DNA from: Rhodococcus pseudokoreensis
GTDB taxonomy: Bacteria > Actinomycetota > Actinomycetes > Mycobacteriales > Mycobacteriaceae
Direction: 5' to 3'
DNA length: 64,000 bases
Assembly: GCF_017068395.1 (NCBI RefSeq)
Contig: NZ_CP070619.1
Location: 2,914,001 to 2,978,000, forward strand
The notes below the pieces were generated by a model. It did no database searches and had not been told where the DNA came from. It was given only the letters and a program-made list of their open reading frames with translations. Made by a program: the position numbers and the translations under genes. Each line of letters opens with the position of its first letter. The first letter of the stretch is position 1. Shown one piece after another: positions 33,976 through 43,354 of the stretch.

Positions 33976-35150
33976 TGGCGAATCAATTGGCCGCCGTACT
34001 GGGCACCGGTCAGACCCATTACGTGGCGAAACGGCACGACGTGTCCATGGCTGGACTGGTGCGCGAGGCGATCGACCGCGCGATGGAAGACGCGCGGGTG
34101 GGCTGGGAAGACATCGACGCCGTCGTGATCGGCAAGGCCCCCGACCTTTTCGAGGGGTCGATGATGCCGGAACTCGCAATGTCGGATGCACTGGGCGCCA
34201 ACGGCAAACCGCTGCTGCGTGTGCACACCGCGGGCTCGGTCGGCGGTTCGACCGCGTGCGTGGCGGCGAGCCTCGTGAAGTCGGGGGTGCACAAGCGGGT
34301 GCTCACGGTGGCGTGGGAGAAGCAGTCCGAGTCGAACGCCATGTGGGCGCTGTCCACCCCGATTCCGTTCCACATGCCGGTCGGCGCAGGCGCGGGCGGA
34401 TACTTCGCGCCGCACGTCCGCTCGTACATCCGACGGTCCGGCGCACCCGATCACATCGGCGCGATGGTGGCGGTGAAGGACCGGCTGAACGGCAGCCTCA
34501 ACCCGTACGCCCACCTCAAGCAGCCCGACATCACCCTCGAATCGGTGCAGGCCTCGCAGATGCTGTGGGATCCCATCCGCTACGACGAGACGTGTCCGTC
34601 CTCGGACGGCGCCTGCGCTCTGGTGATCGGCAACGAGGAGGCCGCCGAGCAGGTCGTCGCGGACGGTCGTGAGGTGGCGTGGATTCACGCGACCGCGATG
34701 CGCACCGAGCCCACCACGTTCGCCGGACGCGACCAGGTGAATCCGCAGGCCGGACGGGACGCGTCGGCCGCGCTGTGGAAGGCCGCGGGCATCAAGGATC
34801 CGCTCGACGAGATCGACGTCGCCGAAATCTACGTCCCCTTCTCCTGGTTCGAACCGATGTGGCTCGAGAATCTGGGCTTCGTCGCCGAGGGCGAGGGCTG
34901 GAAACTCACCGAGGCCGGCGAGACGGCCATCGGCGGCCGGCTCCCCCTCAACGCGTCCGGCGGCGTCCTGTCGTCCAACCCGATCGGCGCCTCCGGGATG
35001 ATCCGGTTCGCCGAGGCGGCGATGCAGGTGATGCACCGCGCCGGCGACCACCAGGTGAAGGACGCACGCAAGGCACTCGGCCACGCCTACGGCGGCGGTT
35101 CGCAGTACTTCTCGATGTGGGTGGTCGGTTCCGACCGGCCGAACAACTAG
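33975..35150 (+). CDS. ltp3: Thiolase-like lipid-transfer protein, sterol side-chain aldolase component
   Basis: A 391-residue SCP2-thiolase-like protein with HTAGSVGGSTACVAASLV (Cys in the thiolase nucleophile position), DGACALVIGNEEAAEQ, IDVAEIYVPFSWFEPM and LPLNASGGVLSSNPIGASGMIRFAEA near the C-terminus. M. tuberculosis Ltp3 (Rv3523) is 394 residues and follows ltp4 in the same way. It should work with Ltp4 and the tandem DUF35 protein in cleaving C24-branched side chains, giving branched plant sterols access to the cholesterol pathway. Confidence 0.87.
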   Translation: MANQLAAVLGTGQTHYVAKRHDVSMAGLVREAIDRAMEDARVGWEDIDAVVIGKAPDLFEGSMMPELAMSDALGANGKPLLRVHTAGSVGGSTACVAASLVKSGVHKRVLTVAWEKQSESNAMWALSTPIPFHMPVGAGAGGYFAPHVRSYIRRSGAPDHIGAMVAVKDRLNGSLNPYAHLKQPDITLESVQASQMLWDPIRYDETCPSSDGACALVIGNEEAAEQVVADGREVAWIHATAMRTEPTTFAGRDQVNPQAGRDASAALWKAAGIKDPLDEIDVAEIYVPFSWFEPMWLENLGFVAEGEGWKLTEAGETAIGGRLPLNASGGVLSSNPIGASGMIRFAEAAMQVMHRAGDHQVKDARKALGHAYGGGSQYFSMWVVGSDRPNN

Positions 35151-35167
35151 TAGTAGGGACGTCACCA

Positions 35168-36031
35168 GTGAAATTCACCGTCGGCATCGCCATGAATCCC
35201 CTCGATCAGTTGCCGGCTCTCGCGAAAACAGCCGAGGAGTGCGGGTTCTCGTCGATCGCACTCCCCGACTCGCTGTTCTTCATGGAGAAGCAGAGCGCCG
35301 ACTACCCGTACACACCGGACGGATCCCGGATGTGGACCGAGGAGACGCCGTGGGTGGATCCGCTGATCGCGGCGGCCGCGATGGGCGCGGTGACGTCGAA
35401 GATCGAGTTCTACACCCAGGTCCTCAAGCTGGGGTCCCGCAATCCGGTGCTCCTGGCCCGCCAGGTGGGGTCGGTGGCCAACCTGATCGGCAACCGGTTC
35501 GGATTCGGTGTCGGGATCGGCTGGGCACCGGAGGAATTCGAATGGTGCGGGGTGCCGTACGCGAAGCGCGGGGCACGCGTCGACGAGATGATCGACGTCA
35601 TCAAGCTGATCCTCGGCGGCGGGATGGTCGAGTATCACGGCGAGTTCTACGACTTCGACCGCCTGCAGATGAGCCCGGCCCCGACGAAGCCGGTGCCGTT
35701 CTACGTCGGCGGACACACCGATGTGGCCCTGCGACGCGCAGCCCGGGTCGGCGACGGCTGGACGTCGGCGATGATCAAGTTCGACGATCTCGTCCAGGTC
35801 ATCGCGCGACTGCGGGAACTGCGGGAAGAGTACGGCCGCGCCGAGCTGCCGTACGAGATCCAGACCGTCTGCATCGACCGTTTCGGCAAGGACGGTTACG
35901 CCGAACTGGCCGATGCCGGGGTGACCGACACGATCGTCGTCCCGTGGGTGTTCGACGGCATCGGCTTCGACGGACCCCTGGACGCCAAGCAGGAGTCGCT
36001 GCGCAAGTTCGCCGACCAGTACATCGGATAG
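35168..36031 (+). CDS. LLM-class F420-dependent oxidoreductase (TIGR03619-like)
   Basis: A 287-residue luciferase-like oxidoreductase: MKFTVGIAMNPLDQLPALAKTAEECGFSSIALPDSLFF, then KIEFYTQVLKLGSRNPVLLARQVGSVANLIGNRFGFGVGIGW. This resembles the actinobacterial F420-dependent family. GTG start at 35168 with AGGGAC upstream, 17 bases after ltp3, so it is cotranscribed with the KstR-boxed DUF35-ltp operon. A second F420-type enzyme in the same divergon suggests an F420-linked redox step in branched-sterol breakdown; substrate unknown. Confidence 0.8.
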   Translation: MKFTVGIAMNPLDQLPALAKTAEECGFSSIALPDSLFFMEKQSADYPYTPDGSRMWTEETPWVDPLIAAAAMGAVTSKIEFYTQVLKLGSRNPVLLARQVGSVANLIGNRFGFGVGIGWAPEEFEWCGVPYAKRGARVDEMIDVIKLILGGGMVEYHGEFYDFDRLQMSPAPTKPVPFYVGGHTDVALRRAARVGDGWTSAMIKFDDLVQVIARLRELREEYGRAELPYEIQTVCIDRFGKDGYAELADAGVTDTIVVPWVFDGIGFDGPLDAKQESLRKFADQYIG

Positions 36032-36041
36032 GAGTGTGGAC

Positions 36042-36455
36042 ATGACGACGACCGACCATCCCGCCCGACTCGCCGGACAGGCGTCCCGCGCGGCGGCCAG
36101 CGGCAGACGCAAGGACGAGTGGCTGGCCCTGTTCGCCGAGGACGCGTGTGTCGAAGATCCGGTCGGCCCTTCGGGTTTCGACCCCGAGGGGAAGGGTCAT
36201 CACGGCCTCGACGCGATCTCCCGGTTCTACGACATGACGATCGCGACCACCGAATCGCTCGAATTCCTCATCACCGATTCATTGGTGTGCGGCAACGAGA
36301 ACGTGAACATCGGGACCATCCGGTCCACGGTGGCGGGATCGCAGATCGACGCCGAGGGCGTGTTCGTCTACCGCGTGAACGACGAAGGCAAGATCACGTC
36401 GCTGCGGGCCTTCTGGGAGGTCGAGCGGGCGATGAAGACACTGCGCAAGGCCTGA
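36042..36455 (+). CDS. Ketosteroid-isomerase-fold protein (Rv0760c-like)
   Basis: A 137-residue NTF2/SnoaL-fold protein close to delta5-3-ketosteroid isomerases. LFAEDACVEDPVG aligns with the catalytic-base region of P. putida KSI, giving Asp39, and EGVFVYRVNDEGKITSLRAFWE matches the C-terminal strands. The second active-site acid of true KSIs is not obvious, so it may bind rather than isomerise steroids. Length and sequence are very like M. tuberculosis Rv0760c, which sits in the CYP51 cluster there; here it lies in the ltp operon instead. ATG at 36042 with ATAGGAG upstream, 10 bases after the oxidoreductase. Confidence 0.78.
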   Translation: MTTTDHPARLAGQASRAAASGRRKDEWLALFAEDACVEDPVGPSGFDPEGKGHHGLDAISRFYDMTIATTESLEFLITDSLVCGNENVNIGTIRSTVAGSQIDAEGVFVYRVNDEGKITSLRAFWEVERAMKTLRKA

Positions 36456-36464
36456 GGGTTCGGG

Positions 36465-37721
36465 TCACCCCGCGGTCTCGTCGACGTGCCGCAGGAAGAG
36501 GACGGCGTCGAGTTCGCCGAGGCACGCGGGGTCCAGCGGGAAGTACGTGGAGTTGCCCGACGCGTCGGCGCGCTTCTCCGCGCCGCGGACGGCGTCCGCC
36601 ACCGGCGCGGCGGGCACGAGACAACTCTCGCCGACCGCGAAGAGCCGATCCTCGAGGGTGCCCGGTGGCGGCTGTCCGATGCCGTGGCCGGGCGCCTCAC
36701 CGACGGCGGAACCGATGACCGTGTAGGCGTCGCCGAACCGCAGGTCCAGGTGGGCGCCTGCGCACGACCACTGCAGGTGCATTCCGGCGAGATCCCAGTG
36801 GGTTTCGCCCTTCAGCAGGTGGCCGTTGTGGGCGAAGACGAACGTCGGGCCCCGATCGGCCTCACGCCGCGCCAGCGCGGACAGGTTGTCCGCCATGAGG
36901 GTGTCGCGGATACCCAGGAGCCTCGCGATGCGGCGTGGGGAGTTCTCCGCCATTCCGGCGTGATAGCTGAGTAGGCGGGTCGCGACGCGGCCGTGCAGTT
37001 CGGCCTCCCACCATGCGTCTCGGGTGCCCGCGGCGACGAGACGAGGCGCTTCCGACGCCAGCAGCGTCATCAGGTCGTCGGCGATTAGACGCAACTGTCC
37101 GGCCTCGGCGGTGGCACCGACGGATCGGGTCGGGTCCATCGCGACGGCCGGGTCGCTCCACCGGGCGTCGTCCCCGATCAGCGCGGAGATCCGGTCCGGA
37201 GTGCAGGGCAGGTCCCGCTCGTCGAGGTGGGTCCGCAGGTAGGAGTCGAGGAAGGTCAGGGCCTGTCGGGGACTGTCGGCGGACGTCATCTCGATGGGGG
37301 CGTCGAAACCGGAGAACCGCACGTGCTCGCCCGGTTCGCGTCGGCTGTTGTAGTCGGCCATCCACCCGACCAGGTCGCGGTTGGCCCGGGACTCGCCGAA
37401 GCCGTGGCTGAAACCCTGGGCCATGACGTCGTCGAGGGGCAGGCCGTTCGCGCCCCGCACGAAGGAGTCGACGAGTATCCCCTTCAGGCAACTGCTTTCG
37501 ACGGCGAGGGAGCGGTAGCCCTCGTGTTCGACGAGGTACCGGAACATCTGGTTGCGGAGCAGCAGAAAGCTCTCCTCCCCGTGCATGGGCTCGCCGAAAC
37601 CGAGCAGGCGGGGCGCCGTGTCCAGGCGGCGAAGGAACGCGCCGAGGGCGGCGGTGACGCTCGGATCGCCCGGCGCCGAGAAACCGGCACCCGAGTCTTC
37701 GACGACGGCCCGCACGCTCAT
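36465..37721 (-). CDS. Erythromycin-esterase-like hydrolase
   Basis: A 418-residue protein of the erythromycin esterase / succinoglycan biosynthesis family. Signature GEPMHGEESFLLLRNQMFRYLVEHEGYRSLAVE near residues 43-75 carries the conserved His and Glu, and FAHNGHLLKG near residue 297 carries the second His. Members hydrolyse lactones or esters, but few actinobacterial ones have known substrates, so macrolide resistance should not be assumed. It is convergent with the KSI-fold gene, 9 bases apart, and stands alone without a KstR box. Confidence 0.8.
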   Translation of the reverse strand: MSVRAVVEDSGAGFSAPGDPSVTAALGAFLRRLDTAPRLLGFGEPMHGEESFLLLRNQMFRYLVEHEGYRSLAVESSCLKGILVDSFVRGANGLPLDDVMAQGFSHGFGESRANRDLVGWMADYNSRREPGEHVRFSGFDAPIEMTSADSPRQALTFLDSYLRTHLDERDLPCTPDRISALIGDDARWSDPAVAMDPTRSVGATAEAGQLRLIADDLMTLLASEAPRLVAAGTRDAWWEAELHGRVATRLLSYHAGMAENSPRRIARLLGIRDTLMADNLSALARREADRGPTFVFAHNGHLLKGETHWDLAGMHLQWSCAGAHLDLRFGDAYTVIGSAVGEAPGHGIGQPPPGTLEDRLFAVGESCLVPAAPVADAVRGAEKRADASGNSTYFPLDPACLGELDAVLFLRHVDETAG

Positions 37722-37763
37722 GGTGGCTCACCTTCCCTCGGACACCACGCCGGCGAAAGGGAA

Positions 37764-37805
37764 CAGCGGCGTCGGAGAGGATGAGGGTGCCCTCCGACGC
37801 CGCTG
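37764..37805. terminator. Hairpin after cyp125
   Basis: Perfect 14-bp stem (cagcggcgtcggag / ctccgacgccgctg) with a 14-base loop, 11 bases beyond the cyp125 stop in its direction of transcription. Confidence 0.7.
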
Positions 37806-37816
37806 AATCAGGGGGG

Positions 37817-39073
37817 TCAGTGTCTGACCGGGCAATCGCCTGACGCAGTCTTGTAATCGACCTGAAACTCCTTGATACCGTTGAGCCAGCCCGAGCGCAA
37901 CCGCCGCGGATCTCCCAGCTTACTGATAGCGGGCAGGTGGTCCGCAATCGCATTGAAGATCAAGTCGATCTCGAGGCGCGCGAGGTTGGCTCCGAGGCAG
38001 AAGTGCGCGCCCGTGCCGCCGAATCCGACGTGCGGGTTGTTCTCCCGCAGGATGTCGAACGTCTCGGGATTCTCGAACGCGTCCTCGTCGAAATTGGCCG
38101 AGCCGTACAGCATCACGACCCGCTGACCCTTCTTGATGTGCACGCCGCCGAGCTCGGTGTCTTCGAGCGCGGTGCGCTGGAACGAGTTGACCGGGGTCGC
38201 CCACCGGACGATCTCGTCCGCCGCCGTCTTGGGTCTCTCCTTCTTGTAGAGCTCCCACTGATCGGGATGGTCGAGGAACGCCATCATGCCGTGCGTGATG
38301 GCATTGCGGGTGGTCTCGTTTCCGGCGACGGCCAGCAGGATCACGAAGAAGCCGAATTCCTCGGGAGAGAGCTCATTTCCATCGATGTCCGCTTCGATCA
38401 GCGTCGTGACGATGTCGTCGGCGGGGCACTTCTTGCGCTCGTCCGCCATCTGGTACGCGTAGCCGAGGATCTCCATCGACGCGGCGTTCGGGTCGATGTC
38501 CAGTTCGGGGTCGTCGTAGCCCGTCATCTGGTTCGACCAGTCGAATACCTTCTGGCGATCCTCCTGCGGCACGCCGAGCAGTTCGGCGATCGCCTGCAGT
38601 GGAAGCTCACATGCCACCTGGGTGACGAAGTCGCCGGCCCCCGAGTCGGCGGCGGCCTTCACGATCCGCTCGGCGCGTTCGGTGAGTTCTTCGCGCAGGC
38701 TGTTGATCGCGCGCGGCGTGAAGCCGCGGGAGACGAGTTTGCGGAGTTTCGTGTGCTCGGGAGCGTCCTTGTTGATGAGGATGAAACGCTGCATCTCGAT
38801 GTTTTCGCGCGGGATGTCGTCGGCGAAGCGCACGATCGCGGTGTTCTCGTGGGTGGAGAAGACGTCGCTGCGCCGCGACACCTCCTTGACGTCCTCGAGC
38901 TTGCTGACGACCCAGTAGCCGTCGTCGTGGAAGCCACCGATCTCCGGCGGCTGCGGGTTCCACCAGATCGGCGCAGTCTTCCGCAGTTCGGCGAACTCCT
39001 GGTAGGGGATGCGTTCTGCGTAGATGTCCGGGTCGGTGAAGTCGAAACCCTCTGGAAGATTGGGCTGCGCCAC
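37817..39073 (-). CDS. cyp125: Steroid C26/C27 monooxygenase CYP125
   Basis: A 418-residue cytochrome P450. Heme-binding FGGTGAHFCLG with Cys359 as thiolate ligand, oxygen-activating helix AVAGNETTRNA and the conserved YWVVSKLEDVKEVSRRSDVFSTHENTAIV region are all present; sequence and context identify CYP125. It oxidises the terminal methyl of cholesterol or cholest-4-en-3-one to the acid, starting side-chain removal. GTG at 39073 (MAQPNLPEG) is preferred, with GGGCAGGAG upstream; the GTG at 39103 lacks one. Divergent from fadA5; each side has its own KstR box. Confidence 0.93.
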   Translation of the reverse strand: MAQPNLPEGFDFTDPDIYAERIPYQEFAELRKTAPIWWNPQPPEIGGFHDDGYWVVSKLEDVKEVSRRSDVFSTHENTAIVRFADDIPRENIEMQRFILINKDAPEHTKLRKLVSRGFTPRAINSLREELTERAERIVKAAADSGAGDFVTQVACELPLQAIAELLGVPQEDRQKVFDWSNQMTGYDDPELDIDPNAASMEILGYAYQMADERKKCPADDIVTTLIEADIDGNELSPEEFGFFVILLAVAGNETTRNAITHGMMAFLDHPDQWELYKKERPKTAADEIVRWATPVNSFQRTALEDTELGGVHIKKGQRVVMLYGSANFDEDAFENPETFDILRENNPHVGFGGTGAHFCLGANLARLEIDLIFNAIADHLPAISKLGDPRRLRSGWLNGIKEFQVDYKTASGDCPVRH

Positions 39074-39112
39074 TGCTGTCTCCTGCCCTAAGCCATACAC
39101 CACTCAGTGATG

Positions 39113-39126
39113 TGGAACACGTTCTA
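39113..39126. promoter_or_regulatory. KstR-type operator (cyp125)
   Basis: TGGAACACGTTCTA has the AACnnGTT core and matches the outer T/A positions. It is 40 bases upstream of the preferred cyp125 start. Confidence 0.83.
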
Positions 39127-39190
39127 CTAGCATTGAAGCACAAGCCGGGCGACTAGCAAAGGAAAGCTCATTCAGACCTTGCCCGGATAG

Positions 39191-39204
39191 CAGAACCTGT
39201 TCTA
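39191..39204. promoter_or_regulatory. KstR-type operator (fadA5)
   Basis: CAGAACCTGTTCTA matches all but the first base. It is 30 bases upstream of the fadA5 GTG and 78 bases, about 7.5 helical turns, from the cyp125 box. Confidence 0.83.
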
Positions 39205-39212
39205 TTTTCTGA

Positions 39213-40922
<1,710 letters not shown>

Positions 40923-41022
40923 CAGTTGTATGTACCGTCGGGTAACGCGTGCCATGTCGCAGGACATCTTGCAGTATTGACGCGTACGGACTTGTAGGAC
41001 GGCCGAGGGCGAGGAATTGCAG

Positions 41023-41688
41023 ATGAGTACACAGGTTCAAGATCGGATACACGACCGTCGAGAGCTCACCGCGGTCCTGCTGCGCGCACTCGAGCAGCGG
41101 CACGAGGTTCTCGACGCCATCGTCGACAGTGAGGACCACGCCGAGGCCCTCACCACCGTCGCCGGGCTCCTCGAGACGACCGAGGCGTACGCGGAAGCCG
41201 TCCTCAACCTGACGTTCCGCCGCCTCACGAAGGTCGAACGGCGCCGCATCCAGACGGAACTGAAGGACCTCGACGCCACGCTGGAGTGGACCGCGACGGA
41301 CCGGCCGGCGAGCACCGGCCGGAACTTCCGCCTCCGCCCGTTCACCGAAACCGACGAGGACGCCGCCCTGTTCCGGCGCCGGTGCGTCGAGCAGGTCGAC
41401 GACGCGGGCACGCAATGGTCCGAGGAGCGGGTCGAGAAGGAGCGCGCGGAGGGCCTGAGCCGGGTCGACGACGAGTCCGCCGCGTGGTTCGTGTGTGAGG
41501 ACACCGCGGAGAACACGGCCGTCGGCATGGTGTTCGGCGAGTTGTCGGGACGCGAGGTCGACGTCGCGATCTGGATCTCCCCCGACGCCCGGAAGAAGGG
41601 TTACGGCACCGCGGCCGTGAAGCACAGCCGTCAGGAACTCGCCGCCGAGTTCCCGGGAACCGTCCTGGTCGTCCGCGCTCCCGCCTGA
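41023..41688 (+). CDS. GNAT acetyltransferase with GyrA-like coiled coil
   Basis: A 221-residue protein in two parts. Residues 1-85 (ELTAVLLRALEQRHEVLDAIVDSEDHAEALTTVAGLL then LNLTFRRLTKVERRRIQTELKDL) look like the helical coil of DNA gyrase / topoisomerase IV subunit A, where LRRLT.LE is a hallmark. Residues 95-221 form a GNAT domain: NFRLRPFTETDEDAALFRRRC, VGMVFGELSGREVDVAIWISPDARKKGYGTAAV with the RxxGxG/A-type acetyl-CoA loop in KKGYGTA. Nothing shows its substrate. ATG at 41023 with GAGGAA upstream. Single gene between ddn and a bidirectional terminator; no KstR box. Confidence 0.7.
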   Translation: MSTQVQDRIHDRRELTAVLLRALEQRHEVLDAIVDSEDHAEALTTVAGLLETTEAYAEAVLNLTFRRLTKVERRRIQTELKDLDATLEWTATDRPASTGRNFRLRPFTETDEDAALFRRRCVEQVDDAGTQWSEERVEKERAEGLSRVDDESAAWFVCEDTAENTAVGMVFGELSGREVDVAIWISPDARKKGYGTAAVKHSRQELAAEFPGTVLVVRAPA

Positions 41689-41695
41689 CCCCCAG

Positions 41696-41735
41696 GTGAG
41701 TGGCGAAGCGTGCGGGAGCACACTTCGCCACTCAC
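41696..41735. terminator. Bidirectional hairpin terminator, family A
   Basis: 18-bp stem (gtgagtggcgaagcgtgc and its near complement) with a 4-base loop, one G-T pair. It begins 7 bases after the GNAT stop and covers the stop codon of the convergent fadD gene (41732-41734). The stem is a variant of the hairpin at 25897-25940. Confidence 0.8.
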
Positions 41736-43342
41736 GTGCGGTGGTCGGGGTCGCGCTGTTTGGTGACGCCCTGGGCCCAGCGGTAGTCGGGTTTGCCGCT
41801 CGGTGTGCGCTGGACGGTGTCCTCCACCCACACCAGCCGCGGAATCTTGTAACCGGCCAGACTCTGCCGCACGTGGTCCTCGAGGCCGGCGAAGTCGACG
41901 CCCCGGCCGTCGCGCGCCTGCACGACCGCGGAGACCCGGTGCCCCCACCGTTCGTCGGGGACGCCGACCACGATGGCGTCGTAGACGTCGCGGTACGCCT
42001 TCACCGCGCTCTCGACCTCCTCGGCGAACACCTTCTCGCCGCCGGTGTTGATCACCATGTTGCCGCGACCGAGCAGGGTGATCGACCCGTCGGCCTCGAT
42101 CCGCGCGCGATCGCCGGTGACGACCACCGGTTGTCCGTCGACCTCCCGGAAAATCTCCCGCGTCTTCTCCGGGTCGTTGTAGTACCCCAGCGGAACGTAC
42201 CCACCCTTGGCGAACCAGCCGTCGATCCCGGAGCCGGGTTCGACGGGACGGCCCGCGTCGTCGATCACCAGCGCGTACCGCCCCGCCGGCACCCGGGGAC
42301 CGCCCACCTGGGTCTCCCCCTTGGCCGCGAAACCGATTCCCCCGAAACCGGTCTCGGACGCACCGATCGAATCGGACACCAGCAGCCCCGGGAACGCCTC
42401 GAGGAACGCGTCCTTGACCACCGGGGAGAACAGCGCGGCGCCCGACGCGACGACACCGAGGCTCGACGTGTCGGTCCGGGCCGGGTCGAGGGCCTCGATC
42501 AGCGGCCGGCCCATCGCGTCGCCGGTGATGATGAGGATCTGCACCCGGTGCCGCTCGACGAGTTCCCACGTCCGGTCGGCGTCGAATTTCGATTCCAGCA
42601 GCACCGTGTTTCCGCTGAACAGCGCGGTGAACGTCGGCATCATCGCGGCGGCGTGGATCAGCGGCGGCAACGCGAACCACAGCGTCGGCTCCCCCTGCGC
42701 CCCGACCCGCGACTGCTGGTACTCGTCGTCGATCGCCTCACCGGTGTAGAAGTCGAGACCACCGCCGAGGACGCGCCAGATGGCCTCGTGGGTCCACACC
42801 ACCCCCTTCGGACGTCCGGTGGTGCCGCCGGTGTACATCATGAACAGGTCTTCGGAACTGCGTTCGCCGAAGTCGCGGTCGCCGCTGCCGGACAGCGCCT
42901 CCTCGTACGGGACGGAGTCGCTGGGCAGACCGGCGCCGCCGAGATCGTCCTCGACGACGACGGTGTGCCGGATCCTCGGCAGCGAGGGCAGGACCTCCGC
43001 GATGCGTGGCGCGTAGACCCGATGGTGGACCACGGCGTCGAGTTCCGCGTTGCCGTACACGTAGGCGAGTTCGTCGCTGGTGTACCGGTAGTTGATGTTC
43101 ACCGGCACCGCGCGAATCTTGTACGCCGCCAGCAGCGTCTCCATGGTCTCGATGGAGTTGTGCAGGTGCACGCCGATGTGCGAACCGGCGGTCAGTCCCG
43201 CGTCCAGGAAGTGGTGGGCCAGCCGGTTGGCCCGGTCCTCCAGTTCCCGGTACGTGACGCGGCGAGCGCCGCAGATCAGCGCCACCCGCTCCGGCATCAC
43301 GTCGACGGAGTGCTCGAACAGGTCTGCCAGGTTGTAGGCCAC
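41732..43342 (-). CDS. Acyl-CoA synthetase, FadD19-like paralogue
   Basis: A 536-residue acyl-CoA ligase strongly similar to the fadD19 product of this window throughout: shared start (ALNIADL/AYNLADLFEHSVDVMPERVAL), P-loop YTGGTTGRPKGVVW, SIGASETGFGG, LGRGNMVINTGGEKVFAEEVE and C-terminal TPSGKPDYRW. A steroid or other bulky acid is a likely substrate. It is last in the leftward TetR-to-fadD operon that contains CYP51; the corresponding M. tuberculosis cluster lacks it. GTG start, 12 bases after the upstream gene. Confidence 0.87.
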   Translation of the reverse strand: MAYNLADLFEHSVDVMPERVALICGARRVTYRELEDRANRLAHHFLDAGLTAGSHIGVHLHNSIETMETLLAAYKIRAVPVNINYRYTSDELAYVYGNAELDAVVHHRVYAPRIAEVLPSLPRIRHTVVVEDDLGGAGLPSDSVPYEEALSGSGDRDFGERSSEDLFMMYTGGTTGRPKGVVWTHEAIWRVLGGGLDFYTGEAIDDEYQQSRVGAQGEPTLWFALPPLIHAAAMMPTFTALFSGNTVLLESKFDADRTWELVERHRVQILIITGDAMGRPLIEALDPARTDTSSLGVVASGAALFSPVVKDAFLEAFPGLLVSDSIGASETGFGGIGFAAKGETQVGGPRVPAGRYALVIDDAGRPVEPGSGIDGWFAKGGYVPLGYYNDPEKTREIFREVDGQPVVVTGDRARIEADGSITLLGRGNMVINTGGEKVFAEEVESAVKAYRDVYDAIVVGVPDERWGHRVSAVVQARDGRGVDFAGLEDHVRQSLAGYKIPRLVWVEDTVQRTPSGKPDYRWAQGVTKQRDPDHRT

Positions 43343-43354
43343 GGGAGTGTCCTC

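Noticed and set aside
36465..37721. Macrolide resistance gene
   Set aside because: The Ere-like fold is clear, but family members with unknown substrates are common and no resistance context is present.
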